The translations under genes were made by a program, and so were the position numbers. 50,342 nucleotides of DNA from Chitinophaga pinensis (GTDB taxonomy: Bacteria; Bacteroidota; Bacteroidia; Chitinophagales; Chitinophagaceae). The DNA lies in NCBI GenBank assembly GCA_945877085.1, contig CAMCQV010000002.1, forward strand, positions 1 through 50,342. Reading direction: 5' to 3'. The notes beneath the pieces are model-generated. The model was not told the origin of the DNA. It searched no databases and saw only the letters and a list, made by a program, of their open reading frames with translations. This document shows positions 1 to 9,063 of this stretch, piece after piece (within the stretch, counting starts at the first letter, position 1; each line of letters begins with the position of its first letter).

Positions 1-585
1 TTTGAACACTATATTGCACCATTGCTTAAGATGGGTTATCGCGTTCTCGCTTTTGATGCACCTGCACATGGACAAAGCGAAGGAAAACACATTCATGTAG
101 TGGTGTATCAAGAAGCCATTCAACAAATCATGCGACAAGCCGGACCTGTGCATCATTTTATTGGTCATTCACTCGGAGCGCTCACTTTATCTATGATTGC
201 CGAACAAGTGGATCATGCGGATGCAAGAAAATTTGTTTTGATAGCACCAGCCACCAAAACCACCTCTACTTTTGCCAACTTTTTTAAAATGATGCATTTA
301 AATGAAGTCACTAAAGCTGCTTTCTTGAATGATGTAAGCAGCAAAACACATCATAAAGTTGAATTTTTTGCAGCGGATAGGGCTTTATCCAACTATAAAG
401 GTCCAGTACTATGGGTACATGATGAAAAAGATATGGTTTGTCCATTTGAGGATATCATTGAATTTAAAGAAAATGCGCCATCCAATATCAAATTTCTGAT
501 TACCAATGGATTAGGACATAATAAAGTATACAAAACAGCCGAAGTAATGGATCAAATCATGGCTTTTTTGGCCCCTTCCAAGTAG
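1..585 (+). CDS. alpha/beta hydrolase, 5'-truncated by window edge
   Basis: The frame is open from base 1 (FEHYIAPLLKMGYRVLAFDAPAHGQSEGK), so the ATG at 22 is probably internal. GHSLGA nucleophile elbow and a late H in GLGHNKV. Confidence 0.85.
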   Translation, partial: FEHYIAPLLKMGYRVLAFDAPAHGQSEGKHIHVVVYQEAIQQIMRQAGPVHHFIGHSLGALTLSMIAEQVDHADARKFVLIAPATKTTSTFANFFKMMHLNEVTKAAFLNDVSSKTHHKVEFFAADRALSNYKGPVLWVHDEKDMVCPFEDIIEFKENAPSNIKFLITNGLGHNKVYKTAEVMDQIMAFLAPSK

Positions 586-722
586 ATCATTTTTATTTTT
601 TAGGCGAAAGCTATAATATTGCATCACAGATATATATGAGTGTAGCGATACAACTTAGCTTATCTTAGCGTGTAAATAGTTGATTTTCAATATATAAATA
701 ACCCGTAGGAGCGGTTTGAACT

Positions 723-3083
723 ATGTCAAAGAACTTATTAATTGTGGAGTCGCCTGCAAAAGCAAAGACGATAGAGAAGATTTTAGGCGATGAATTTGAA
801 GTTAGAAGCTGTTACGGCCATATCAGAGATTTGGAGAAAAATGATATGGGTATAGATATGAAAAACCATTTTGCTCCTAGGTACATGGTACCTAGTGAAA
901 AGGAGAAAGTGGTGAAAGAACTTAAATCAATGACCAAGAAGGCAAAAGAAGTCTGGCTTGCGTCGGATGAGGACCGTGAAGGAGAAAGTATTAGTTGGCA
1001 TTTGGCAGAAGTATTGGGATTAGATCCAAAGAAAACTAAGCGTATTGTATTCCATGAAATCACCGCTCCAGCTATTAAAAAAGCGGTAGCGAATCCACGT
1101 TTAATCAATATGGATTTGGTGGACGCACAACAAGCAAGAAGAATTTTAGATAGAATAGTTGGTTTTGAATTGAGCCCAGTTTTATGGCGTAAAATTGGGA
1201 TGCAAAAAAGTTTGAGTGCTGGTCGTGTACAAAGCGTTGCAGTTAGATTGATTGCTGAAAGAGAAAGAGAGATCAACCATTTTATTCCTGAAAGTGTATT
1301 TAAAGTTTCGGCCCTATTTTCTGCATTAGACATCAATAAAAAGAAAGTTAAATTCAAAGCAGAAGGTCCACAGAAATTAACGACTGCAGGTGCTGCAGAA
1401 AAGTTTTTGAATGAATGTAAAGGAGCAAAATATACTGTCAAAGACATTACTGTAAAAGACGGGAAACGCACGCCATCCGCACCTTTCACAACTTCTACCC
1501 TACAACAAGAAGCTTCCAGAAAATTAGGATATAGCGTAAGTAAAACAATGTTACTTGCTCAAAAATTATATGAGAGTGGTAAGATCACTTACATGAGAAC
1601 AGATAGTATTAGTTTGAGTGAAACTGCTATTGACGCAATTAAAGCGGAAATCAATTCTAGCTTTGGCGAAAAATATTATCAACCAAGAAAGTTCAAGAAT
1701 AAAAACGAAAATGCACAAGAAGCGCACGAAGCCATTCGTCCTTCTTATATGAACGAGTCTAAAGTAGACGATGCAGATACCAATCGTTTATATGAACTAA
1801 TTTGGAAAAGAACGATTGCATCTCAAATGAGTGATGCGCAATTTGAAAAAACAACTGCTAAAATAGAAATATCTACCAATAAAGAAACTTTAACAGCTAG
1901 TGGTGAAGTGATGAAATTTGATGGCTTTTTAAAAGTGTATTTAGAAGGGAAAGATGACGACGATTTAGATGAAGAACCAGCATTAGGTGAAGGAGACGAA
2001 AGTTTATTGCCTCCTTTAGCAAAAGGCCAGGTACTTGAATTCCTTAGTATGACTGGATTAGAAAGATTCAGCCGTCCAGCATCTAGATTTACCGAAGCAA
2101 GTTTGGTGAAGAAACTAGAAGAATTAGGAATTGGAAGACCATCTACCTACGCGCCTACTATTACGACGATCATGAAACGTAATTATGTAGAGAAAAGAGA
2201 GAAAGAAGGTGTAAAAAGAAGCTATCAGATCCTTTCTCTAAACCCTAAGGATGAAATTAAAACAGAGTCTGCTTCTGAAATCACTGGAGCAGAAAAGAAT
2301 AAATTATCACCTACCGACTTAGGTTTGGTCGTGACTGACTTTTTGAAATTGCATTTTGAAAAAGTAATGGACTTTGGATTCACGGCAAAAATCGAAGGCG
2401 AATTTGATGAGATTGCAGATGGCAAATTAAAATGGAGTAAGATGTTGGAGAATTTCTACCAACCATTCCATGAAACCATTGAACATACATTAGAAACAGC
2501 TGAAAGAGCAAAAGGTGAACGTGAATTAGGATTTGACCCATTGAGTGGGAAAAAACTGATTGCACGTATGGGAAGATATGGCCCAATGGTTCAAATTGGC
2601 CACCAGGATGAAGAAGAAAAACCAAGATTTGCAAAATTAAAAGCTTCTCAAAGTATCGAAACCATCAGTTTTGATGAAGCCATGGAGCTATTTAAGCTAC
2701 CTAGAACCTTAGGTTTATTTGAGGAAGAAGAAGTGTCCGTAAATATTGGCCGATTTGGCCCTTATGCTGCCCATAGTAAGAAGTTCTACTCGTTGAACAA
2801 GGAAATGGACCCATACACCGTGACGCTCGAGGAATTGACGCCTATGATCGCTGAAAAGCGCAAGGCAAAAGATGAACGTACGATCAAAGTATTTGAAAAA
2901 GAGAAGATCCAACTATTAAGAGGCCCTTATGGTCCTTATATCAAGCAAGGCTTACGTAATTTCAAACTTACCAAAGAGCAACAAGAAAAAGTAGAAGACT
3001 TGTCGATTGATGAAGTGAAGGAGATTATTGAAGAATTGAAAAAGAATCCTCCACGTAAGACCGCAAGAAAGAAGAAGGCATAA
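723..3083 (+). CDS. topA: DNA topoisomerase I (type IA)
   Basis: N-terminal Toprim LLIVESPAKAKTIEKIL, DEDREGE motif, active site ITYMRTDS, C-terminal basic tail. Confidence 0.97.
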   Translation: MSKNLLIVESPAKAKTIEKILGDEFEVRSCYGHIRDLEKNDMGIDMKNHFAPRYMVPSEKEKVVKELKSMTKKAKEVWLASDEDREGESISWHLAEVLGLDPKKTKRIVFHEITAPAIKKAVANPRLINMDLVDAQQARRILDRIVGFELSPVLWRKIGMQKSLSAGRVQSVAVRLIAEREREINHFIPESVFKVSALFSALDINKKKVKFKAEGPQKLTTAGAAEKFLNECKGAKYTVKDITVKDGKRTPSAPFTTSTLQQEASRKLGYSVSKTMLLAQKLYESGKITYMRTDSISLSETAIDAIKAEINSSFGEKYYQPRKFKNKNENAQEAHEAIRPSYMNESKVDDADTNRLYELIWKRTIASQMSDAQFEKTTAKIEISTNKETLTASGEVMKFDGFLKVYLEGKDDDDLDEEPALGEGDESLLPPLAKGQVLEFLSMTGLERFSRPASRFTEASLVKKLEELGIGRPSTYAPTITTIMKRNYVEKREKEGVKRSYQILSLNPKDEIKTESASEITGAEKNKLSPTDLGLVVTDFLKLHFEKVMDFGFTAKIEGEFDEIADGKLKWSKMLENFYQPFHETIEHTLETAERAKGERELGFDPLSGKKLIARMGRYGPMVQIGHQDEEEKPRFAKLKASQSIETISFDEAMELFKLPRTLGLFEEEEVSVNIGRFGPYAAHSKKFYSLNKEMDPYTVTLEELTPMIAEKRKAKDERTIKVFEKEKIQLLRGPYGPYIKQGLRNFKLTKEQQEKVEDLSIDEVKEIIEELKKNPPRKTARKKKA

Positions 3084-3117
3084 AAAAAGAGCGCATCAAT
3101 GATGCGCTCTTTTTTTA
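3082..3117. terminator. bidirectional intrinsic terminator (topA / desaturase, convergent)
   Basis: AAAAAAAGAGCGCATC-aat-GATGCGCTCTTTTTTT, perfect stem with A/T tracts on both sides. Confidence 0.9.
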
Positions 3118-3128
3118 TGTATAAAATA

Positions 3129-4226
3129 CTAAGCTATCGACGGACTAGGTTGACCCATTGATTTTAAAAATTGAACGTGCGCTTTAACCGCCTCTAAGAC
3201 AGTTGGATATTCAATATAATTCAATTTAAATTCAGCACATGCTTCTTTCACAATCTTACTAATAGCAGGATAATGCACATGTGAAATTTTTGGAAATAAA
3301 TGATGCTCAATTTGAAAATTCAATCCACCGACTAACCAAGAAATAACTTTGCTCTTTGTAGCAAAATTAGCAGTGGTTTGAATTTGGTGAGCCGCAAATT
3401 CGTCTGGCAATCTATTTTCAGGTTGATTTGCAATAGGAAATTCAGTATGCTCTACGGTATGCGCCAACTGAAATACGATACTTAAAATAAAACCAGCAAA
3501 AAAGGTACTTACAATAAAACCTACTAACCACGCTTGCCAACCTAGCATAACGATAGGTACAACTACAAAAATGGCTGCATGATATACTTTAACAATCCAG
3601 AATTCAAAATGATCGGCAAAAGACATTTTTTTCAAAGGAATAGAACCAATTTTGCCCTTAAAGTATTTATTATAGTCTGTAAAGAAAATCCAGAATACAT
3701 ACAAAAGCATGTATAGGATGCTAAAATAAAGATGTTGAAAACGATGTAATACATAATGTTTTTGAGTTGGAGCCATGCGCATAAAAACACCCACTTCGAT
3801 ATCGTCATCTACCCCATCCACATTGGTATAGGTATGATGTATGGACACATGCTTCATACTCCACATAAAACGACTCGCGCCAAGAATACTGATAGAAGAT
3901 GATGCCAATTTATTTAACCAGGCATATTTACTAAAACTACCATGACTCCCATCATGCATGATATTGAATCCAATGGCAGCAATCAAGCCACCAAAAAATA
4001 AACACTCCACAATCGCAACGGCTGTTGGTGGGGTAAAAAATACTAAATGGACATAAGTAATAAAAAATAAACTTATTAAAATCACTGCTTTAGTAAACAA
4101 TTTATAATTACCTGTACCACGAATAGTATGTTCTTCAAGATACTGGTTCACTCTCCTCTTTAATTCGGCATGTAATGATTTTTGCACTACAGGGAATTTT
4201 GGAACGGCCACTGTTTGAGTTTGCAT
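3129..4226 (-). CDS. fatty acid desaturase, acyl-CoA / front-end-like
   Basis: Three His boxes: HDGSHG, HHTYTN and QIEHH; multiple TM segments. Confidence 0.9.
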   Translation of the reverse strand: MQTQTVAVPKFPVVQKSLHAELKRRVNQYLEEHTIRGTGNYKLFTKAVILISLFFITYVHLVFFTPPTAVAIVECLFFGGLIAAIGFNIMHDGSHGSFSKYAWLNKLASSSISILGASRFMWSMKHVSIHHTYTNVDGVDDDIEVGVFMRMAPTQKHYVLHRFQHLYFSILYMLLYVFWIFFTDYNKYFKGKIGSIPLKKMSFADHFEFWIVKVYHAAIFVVVPIVMLGWQAWLVGFIVSTFFAGFILSIVFQLAHTVEHTEFPIANQPENRLPDEFAAHQIQTTANFATKSKVISWLVGGLNFQIEHHLFPKISHVHYPAISKIVKEACAEFKLNYIEYPTVLEAVKAHVQFLKSMGQPSPSIA

Positions 4227-4454
4227 AGACTAGTTTAGAATTTAGTACACACAAAATACGCTTTTAATGACTCAATTAAGCCTAAATACTGCTAAATAAT
4301 GCACAATTATGGTTTTATAGCTTATAATGCCAACGTATAAACATTCTAAAAATTATATCATTTATAGATTTTTTATATCCACAAGGATTGTATAACTTAA
4401 ATCGTTTTTTTGGCATTTTTTTTGTCAATTTGAAAAAGATAAAGCAAGCCCTTA

Positions 4455-5333
4455 TTGCCTATGTTGCCTAAAAACGAAGAAATAAAAGCCTTATTTACCC
4501 TCATAGATGACCCAGATGAGGAAGTATTTAGTACCATCTCCGATAGATTATTGGATTATGGCACACCCATCATTCCCGACCTAGAAAATTTATGGGAAAA
4601 TACTTTAGAAGAAACCACATTGGATCGCATCGAAAAGATGATTTACAGGCTTCGTCTCAAGGACATACATCAACAATTGACGGATTGGGCTGCTTTGCCT
4701 AAGCCTTCTCTTTTTGAAGGTGCATTGATTTTGGTTAAATACCAGTTCCCAGAATTGGCATTGGATCCATTGAGGCATCAACTAGAAAAAATTAGACGCA
4801 ATACCTGGCTTGAATTAAATAATTATTTAACACCTTTAGAACAGGCCAATGTCATTCGAAATATTTTATTTAGTTATTATCAAATTAAAGGTATCGAAGT
4901 GAGCTATGAAAATCCAGAAGATTTTTTAGTATCCTCCCCGCTTCAAGCAAAACCAGGAAATGCATTCGCGAATTCATTGATCTATGCAGAACTATGCCAA
5001 CAATTAGAAATACATGCAGAATGGATCAATATTCCTAAGCAATGTATTCTTGCATATTTTAGTGCTGACTGGGAGCCACATGAGATTGTGCCTAACCCTC
5101 AAGAATTTATTCAATTTTATGTAGAAGGGACCTCTGGTCATCCTTTTTCTCAAAAAGATATGGACCAATATTTTTTAAGACATAATATTGAACCTAAAAC
5201 GGTTTATTATAAACGCCTTTCCAACCAGAGAGTGATTAAGAAATTGATTCTTGAATTTGCAAAATGTTTTAAAAGTCCAACACTCCAATTTAAACAGGAT
5301 GATTTAATCGAATTGGCGAAAATATTAGATTAA
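4455..5333 (+). CDS. transglutaminase-like / SirB1-like family protein
   Basis: Overall pattern of N-terminal helical repeats followed by a transglutaminase-like core (KPGNAFANSLIYAELCQQL). Family assignment by recognition only. Confidence 0.55.
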   Translation: MPMLPKNEEIKALFTLIDDPDEEVFSTISDRLLDYGTPIIPDLENLWENTLEETTLDRIEKMIYRLRLKDIHQQLTDWAALPKPSLFEGALILVKYQFPELALDPLRHQLEKIRRNTWLELNNYLTPLEQANVIRNILFSYYQIKGIEVSYENPEDFLVSSPLQAKPGNAFANSLIYAELCQQLEIHAEWINIPKQCILAYFSADWEPHEIVPNPQEFIQFYVEGTSGHPFSQKDMDQYFLRHNIEPKTVYYKRLSNQRVIKKLILEFAKCFKSPTLQFKQDDLIELAKILD

Positions 5334-5350
5334 ATATAATTTAAAATAGT

Positions 5351-5851
5351 ATGCAACAATTCGAACATATTTATACCAGTCCAATTGGTCGAATTAAAAT
5401 TGTTGCTAATAAGGATTGCATTCAAGCAATCACATTTATCGATGATGCTATGTCTACTTCAGAGAATGAAGGTGTTGAGAGCCCCGCTATCATTCATCAT
5501 TGCATCGATGAATTAATAGACTACTTCAATGGTAGTAGAACTCAATTCACAGTGCCCATTCATCAATCAGGAACTGATTTCCAACAAAAGGTATGGAGAG
5601 AATTATATGAAGTGCCATATGCTAAAACTATGAGTTATGCAGAACTCGCCAAGAAACTAGGTGACCCTAAAGTAATTAGAGCTGCAGCATCTGCAAATGG
5701 TAAAAATAAAATTGCCATCATTGTTCCATGCCACAGAATCATTGGTTCTGATAGTAATTTGACAGGATATGCATGGGGATTGGCCAGGAAAAAATGGCTA
5801 TTGCAACATGAATTTAGAATTGGACTTGGTGTTCAAACCTTATTTGCCTAA
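5351..5851 (+). CDS. ogt: methylated-DNA--[protein]-cysteine S-methyltransferase
   Basis: Active-site motif IVPCHRIIG and C-terminal GYAWGLARKKWLLQHE. Confidence 0.93.
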   Translation: MQQFEHIYTSPIGRIKIVANKDCIQAITFIDDAMSTSENEGVESPAIIHHCIDELIDYFNGSRTQFTVPIHQSGTDFQQKVWRELYEVPYAKTMSYAELAKKLGDPKVIRAAASANGKNKIAIIVPCHRIIGSDSNLTGYAWGLARKKWLLQHEFRIGLGVQTLFA

Positions 5852-6325
5852 AATAGACCCTGTAAACCCAAAAGGGATCATATTAGATGCAGAAGGTATC
5901 AATATGACCTTTCCTATTTTCCCTGCCAAAATAAGCTTGATTGGGCTTTTGTATCTAATCTCATAATCTAATAAGGATTGCCTGCACATGCCACATGGAG
6001 ACAATGGATGATCCGACTCAACACCATTTGGTATATAACTAATGGCAATTGCTTGAATAGTTTCATTTGGATATTGACTTCCAATACTATTTAAAAGGGT
6101 TCGCTCTGCACAAATACCTACAGGATAACTTGCACTCTCTTGATTGGAGCCTAGTATGATTTGTCCATTTGATAATCTAGCTGCAGCACCCACTTTGAAT
6201 TTTGAATAAGGCGCAAAAGCTGTATCCACTGCTTGGAATGCAGCTTTTAATAAAGCGAGGTCATCTGCTCCTAATGCTTCTAAATGATCTAACTCCTCGT
6301 ATTCAAATTCAAATTTCTTGTTCAT
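5840..6325 (-). CDS. cdd: cytidine deaminase
   Basis: CAERTLL and PCGMCRQ zinc-binding motifs, APYSKFKVGAA. Confidence 0.93.
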   Translation of the reverse strand: MNKKFEFEYEELDHLEALGADDLALLKAAFQAVDTAFAPYSKFKVGAAARLSNGQIILGSNQESASYPVGICAERTLLNSIGSQYPNETIQAIAISYIPNGVESDHPLSPCGMCRQSLLDYEIRYKSPIKLILAGKIGKVILIPSASNMIPFGFTGSILGK

Positions 6326-6329
6326 GTAA

Positions 6330-7841
6330 TTATTTGATCAAATTAAATAGCCTGTTCCACCTTATAGATTGACTATAGCTAAACCAAATCAATGCAGCTC
6401 TACCAACGATATGTGTTTCGGGAACAAAACCCCAATAGCGACTGTCCTGACTACGATGGCGATTGTCTCCCATCATCCAATAATAATTTCCTTGTATGGT
6501 ATAGGTACTAGTAGCTTTTCCATTGATAAAGTACTGTCCGTTTTCTGTCGTTAGTTTTTGTTGCTCATACCCTTCAATCACTCTTCTATACAATTCAATA
6601 GTGCTATCATTCAACTGTATTTGATCTCCTTTTTTTGGAATGCGAATAGGTCCATAATTATCTGCAGTCCATGGAAAATGCGTAATATCATTAGGGAAAG
6701 TATACCCCACATTTTGATCTTCAAATAAAACAACCAATTTTACATTCGGTAATCTTTTTAAACTTGCTGCAGCTGTTGCGGTGAGGTTTAATTTAAAGAC
6801 ATTTGGTTGCCCTTCTACAAATTGAAAATCGGCTGTAGCTTCATTGATATTGATGCCTAAACTGTCTTGGATAAAATCTTCCGCAAGTGGTCTTCCATCA
6901 GTTTCTACTAAATATTCTGTCTGCATAAATGGTGCTACCAAAGCAGGTTGACCATTTACCCATAATTGACTTTTTTTAATTTCAATCACATCGCCAGGAA
7001 TACCAACACATCTTTTAATATAGTTGTCTGTCTTATCCATTGGATGCACTAAAATTGGATAATCCGCCTGTAATTTTGATCGATCATTATTGTATTGAGG
7101 ACTTCTTAATACATCATAGTAAGGAATCTTAGAGCCAAATTCTGGAAGGTTTATGATGGTGTCGCCAGCTGGAAAATTAAATACAACCACATCGTTTCTA
7201 TTGACATCTCTTAATTTAGGAAACCGTTTATAATCTAACTGAATCCACTTTAAATAAGAAGGCGTTGTGGGTGCACCAGGTAAGGTGTTGTGTACAAAAG
7301 GAAATGATAAAGGCGTTTGTGGAATTCTTGCCCCATAGGTTACTTTATCTACGAATAAAAAATCATTCACTAATAAAGTCTTCTCCATACTCTCGGTAGG
7401 AATTACATAAGCTTCAAATAAAAATGTTCTAATTAAGGTTGCTGCAACAATTGCAAACACCCCTGCATCTAACCACTCTCTTGATGCTGGTTTATGGTAA
7501 TGTGCTAATGCGGCATCCCCATACCATTGTTCTTTTTGATTCAATCCAAGATAAGGTAAATATAAAAAGGGAACGATCACCGTTAATGTATGATGAATAA
7601 AATTGACTCTTTTGAAATGCATGACAAATAAAATAGTGATCCATAAACTTACAAATTGACCTACAATTGGAATCAATTGTATCCAAAACCAAAATTTTGG
7701 AATTTTACAAAGTTGGACAATTTCCCAAGTATTATAAATTGGAATGATGGCTTTATTTGCTGGCACGCCTGCTTTTCTCAACATCGTATAGATACCAATA
7801 TGCCAGCCTACCCAATAAAGAATAAAAAGAATCATGCCCAT
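6330..7841 (-). CDS. lepB: signal peptidase I with N-terminal multi-TM extension
   Basis: IPTESMEKTL (catalytic Ser), YIKRCVGIPGD (catalytic Lys), MGDNRHRSQDSRYWGFVP box; about 100-residue membrane domain before the peptidase core. Confidence 0.93.
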   Translation of the reverse strand: MGMILFILYWVGWHIGIYTMLRKAGVPANKAIIPIYNTWEIVQLCKIPKFWFWIQLIPIVGQFVSLWITILFVMHFKRVNFIHHTLTVIVPFLYLPYLGLNQKEQWYGDAALAHYHKPASREWLDAGVFAIVAATLIRTFLFEAYVIPTESMEKTLLVNDFLFVDKVTYGARIPQTPLSFPFVHNTLPGAPTTPSYLKWIQLDYKRFPKLRDVNRNDVVVFNFPAGDTIINLPEFGSKIPYYDVLRSPQYNNDRSKLQADYPILVHPMDKTDNYIKRCVGIPGDVIEIKKSQLWVNGQPALVAPFMQTEYLVETDGRPLAEDFIQDSLGININEATADFQFVEGQPNVFKLNLTATAAASLKRLPNVKLVVLFEDQNVGYTFPNDITHFPWTADNYGPIRIPKKGDQIQLNDSTIELYRRVIEGYEQQKLTTENGQYFINGKATSTYTIQGNYYWMMGDNRHRSQDSRYWGFVPETHIVGRAALIWFSYSQSIRWNRLFNLIK

Positions 7842-7862
7842 AATTGTAGAGTTATATAATAC

Positions 7863-7888
7863 AAAAATATCCCTTTGTAAGGGATATT
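7863..7888 (-). terminator. intrinsic terminator downstream of pdhB
   Basis: AATATCCCTT-tgt-AAGGGATATT inverted repeat with an A-run on its left, read as a U-tract on the minus strand. Confidence 0.75.
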
Positions 7889-7950
7889 ATATAAATTATT
7901 TATTAGTTGTAAAGCCTTTGTATAAATGGTCAAATACAAGGATTTAGAGC

Positions 7951-8937
7951 TTATTTGTATTGCTGTAAGACTTCTTTGACCAATTTCAAAGATCTGGTTA
8001 CATCAGGGATGGCTAATGCCGTCAAATTAGGTGCATAGTGCATAGGCGCATCAGCACTTGTGATTCTTCTAATTGGCGCATCTAAATAGTCAAACCCTTC
8101 TTTTTGAATACGGTAACTTAGTTCAGATGATACTGAAGCAAATGGCCATTGCTCTTCAATAATCACCAAACGGTTGGTCTTCTTCACACTTTCCAAAACT
8201 GTCATCCAGTCTAGAGGGCGAATGGTTCTTAGGTCAATCACTTCTGCACTGATCCCCTCTTTCTCTAATTCATCTGCAGTTGCTAAAGCCACCTTCATCA
8301 TTTTATTATAAGACACAATGGTAATGTCTCTACCTGGACGCTTCACATCGGCTTTGCCTAATGGGATATAATATTCTTCCTCTGGTACATCACATTTATC
8401 CCCATACATCACTTCGCTTTCCAGGAACATGATTGGATCTTCTTCGTATCTTATTGCTTGCTTCAATAAACCTTTTGCATCATATCCATTGGAAGGAGAT
8501 ACCACTTTAATACCAGGAATATTCGCTAAATAACTTTCAAATGCGGTGGAGTGTTGCGCGCCTAATTGACCGGCACTTCCATTAGGTCCTCTCATGATAA
8601 TTGGACATCCAATTTGACCACCACTCATTGCCAACATCTTACTAGCTGTATTTAAAATTTGGTCTAATGGTAAAACGGCAAAGTTCCAAGTCATGAATTC
8701 AACGATTGGTCTTAATCCATTTTGGGCTGCACCCACTGCAACTGCTGTGAAACCTAATTCAGAAATAGGTGTATCAATGACTCTTTTTGGCCCAAATTCA
8801 GCCAACATGCCTTGACTTACTTTGTAAGCCCCATTGTATTCAGCTACTTCCTCTCCCATTAAAAATACGCGCTCGTCTCTTCTCATCTCTTCGTTCATTG
8901 CTTCACGTAATGCTTCTCTAAAGGCTATTGATCGCAT
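7951..8937 (-). CDS. pdhB: pyruvate dehydrogenase E1 component, beta subunit
   Basis: REALREAMNEEMRRDERVFLMGEEVAEYNGAYKVSQGML, C-terminal transketolase domain; typical E1-beta length (328 aa). Confidence 0.93.
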   Translation of the reverse strand: MRSIAFREALREAMNEEMRRDERVFLMGEEVAEYNGAYKVSQGMLAEFGPKRVIDTPISELGFTAVAVGAAQNGLRPIVEFMTWNFAVLPLDQILNTASKMLAMSGGQIGCPIIMRGPNGSAGQLGAQHSTAFESYLANIPGIKVVSPSNGYDAKGLLKQAIRYEEDPIMFLESEVMYGDKCDVPEEEYYIPLGKADVKRPGRDITIVSYNKMMKVALATADELEKEGISAEVIDLRTIRPLDWMTVLESVKKTNRLVIIEEQWPFASVSSELSYRIQKEGFDYLDAPIRRITSADAPMHYAPNLTALAIPDVTRSLKLVKEVLQQYK

Positions 8938-9005
8938 GGAAAATTGTTTTTTAATTTGAAATGCAAAAATAGCATTTTATCAAGGAAAAAAGTAAGAATA
9001 GCGTC

Positions 9006-9041
9006 AAAAAAAATCCCCTCCCGAAAATCGGGAAGGGATTT
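9006..9041 (-). terminator. intrinsic terminator downstream of the TonB-dependent receptor gene
   Basis: AAAAAAAATCCC-ct-CCCGA-aaa-TCGGG-aa-GGGATTT; U-tract on the minus strand. Confidence 0.85.
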
Positions 9042-9063
9042 CTAACTAACCCATCTGAGTTGC

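Noticed and set aside
812-1489. 225-aa minus-strand ORF
   Set aside because: Entirely antisense inside topA; low-complexity shadow composition, no recognisable domain.
2225-2912. Several 60-85 aa minus-strand ORFs
   Set aside because: Antisense shadow ORFs inside topA.
5769-5966. 65-aa plus-strand ORF at the end of ogt
   Set aside because: Out-of-frame overlap with ogt and antisense to cdd; no protein-like features.
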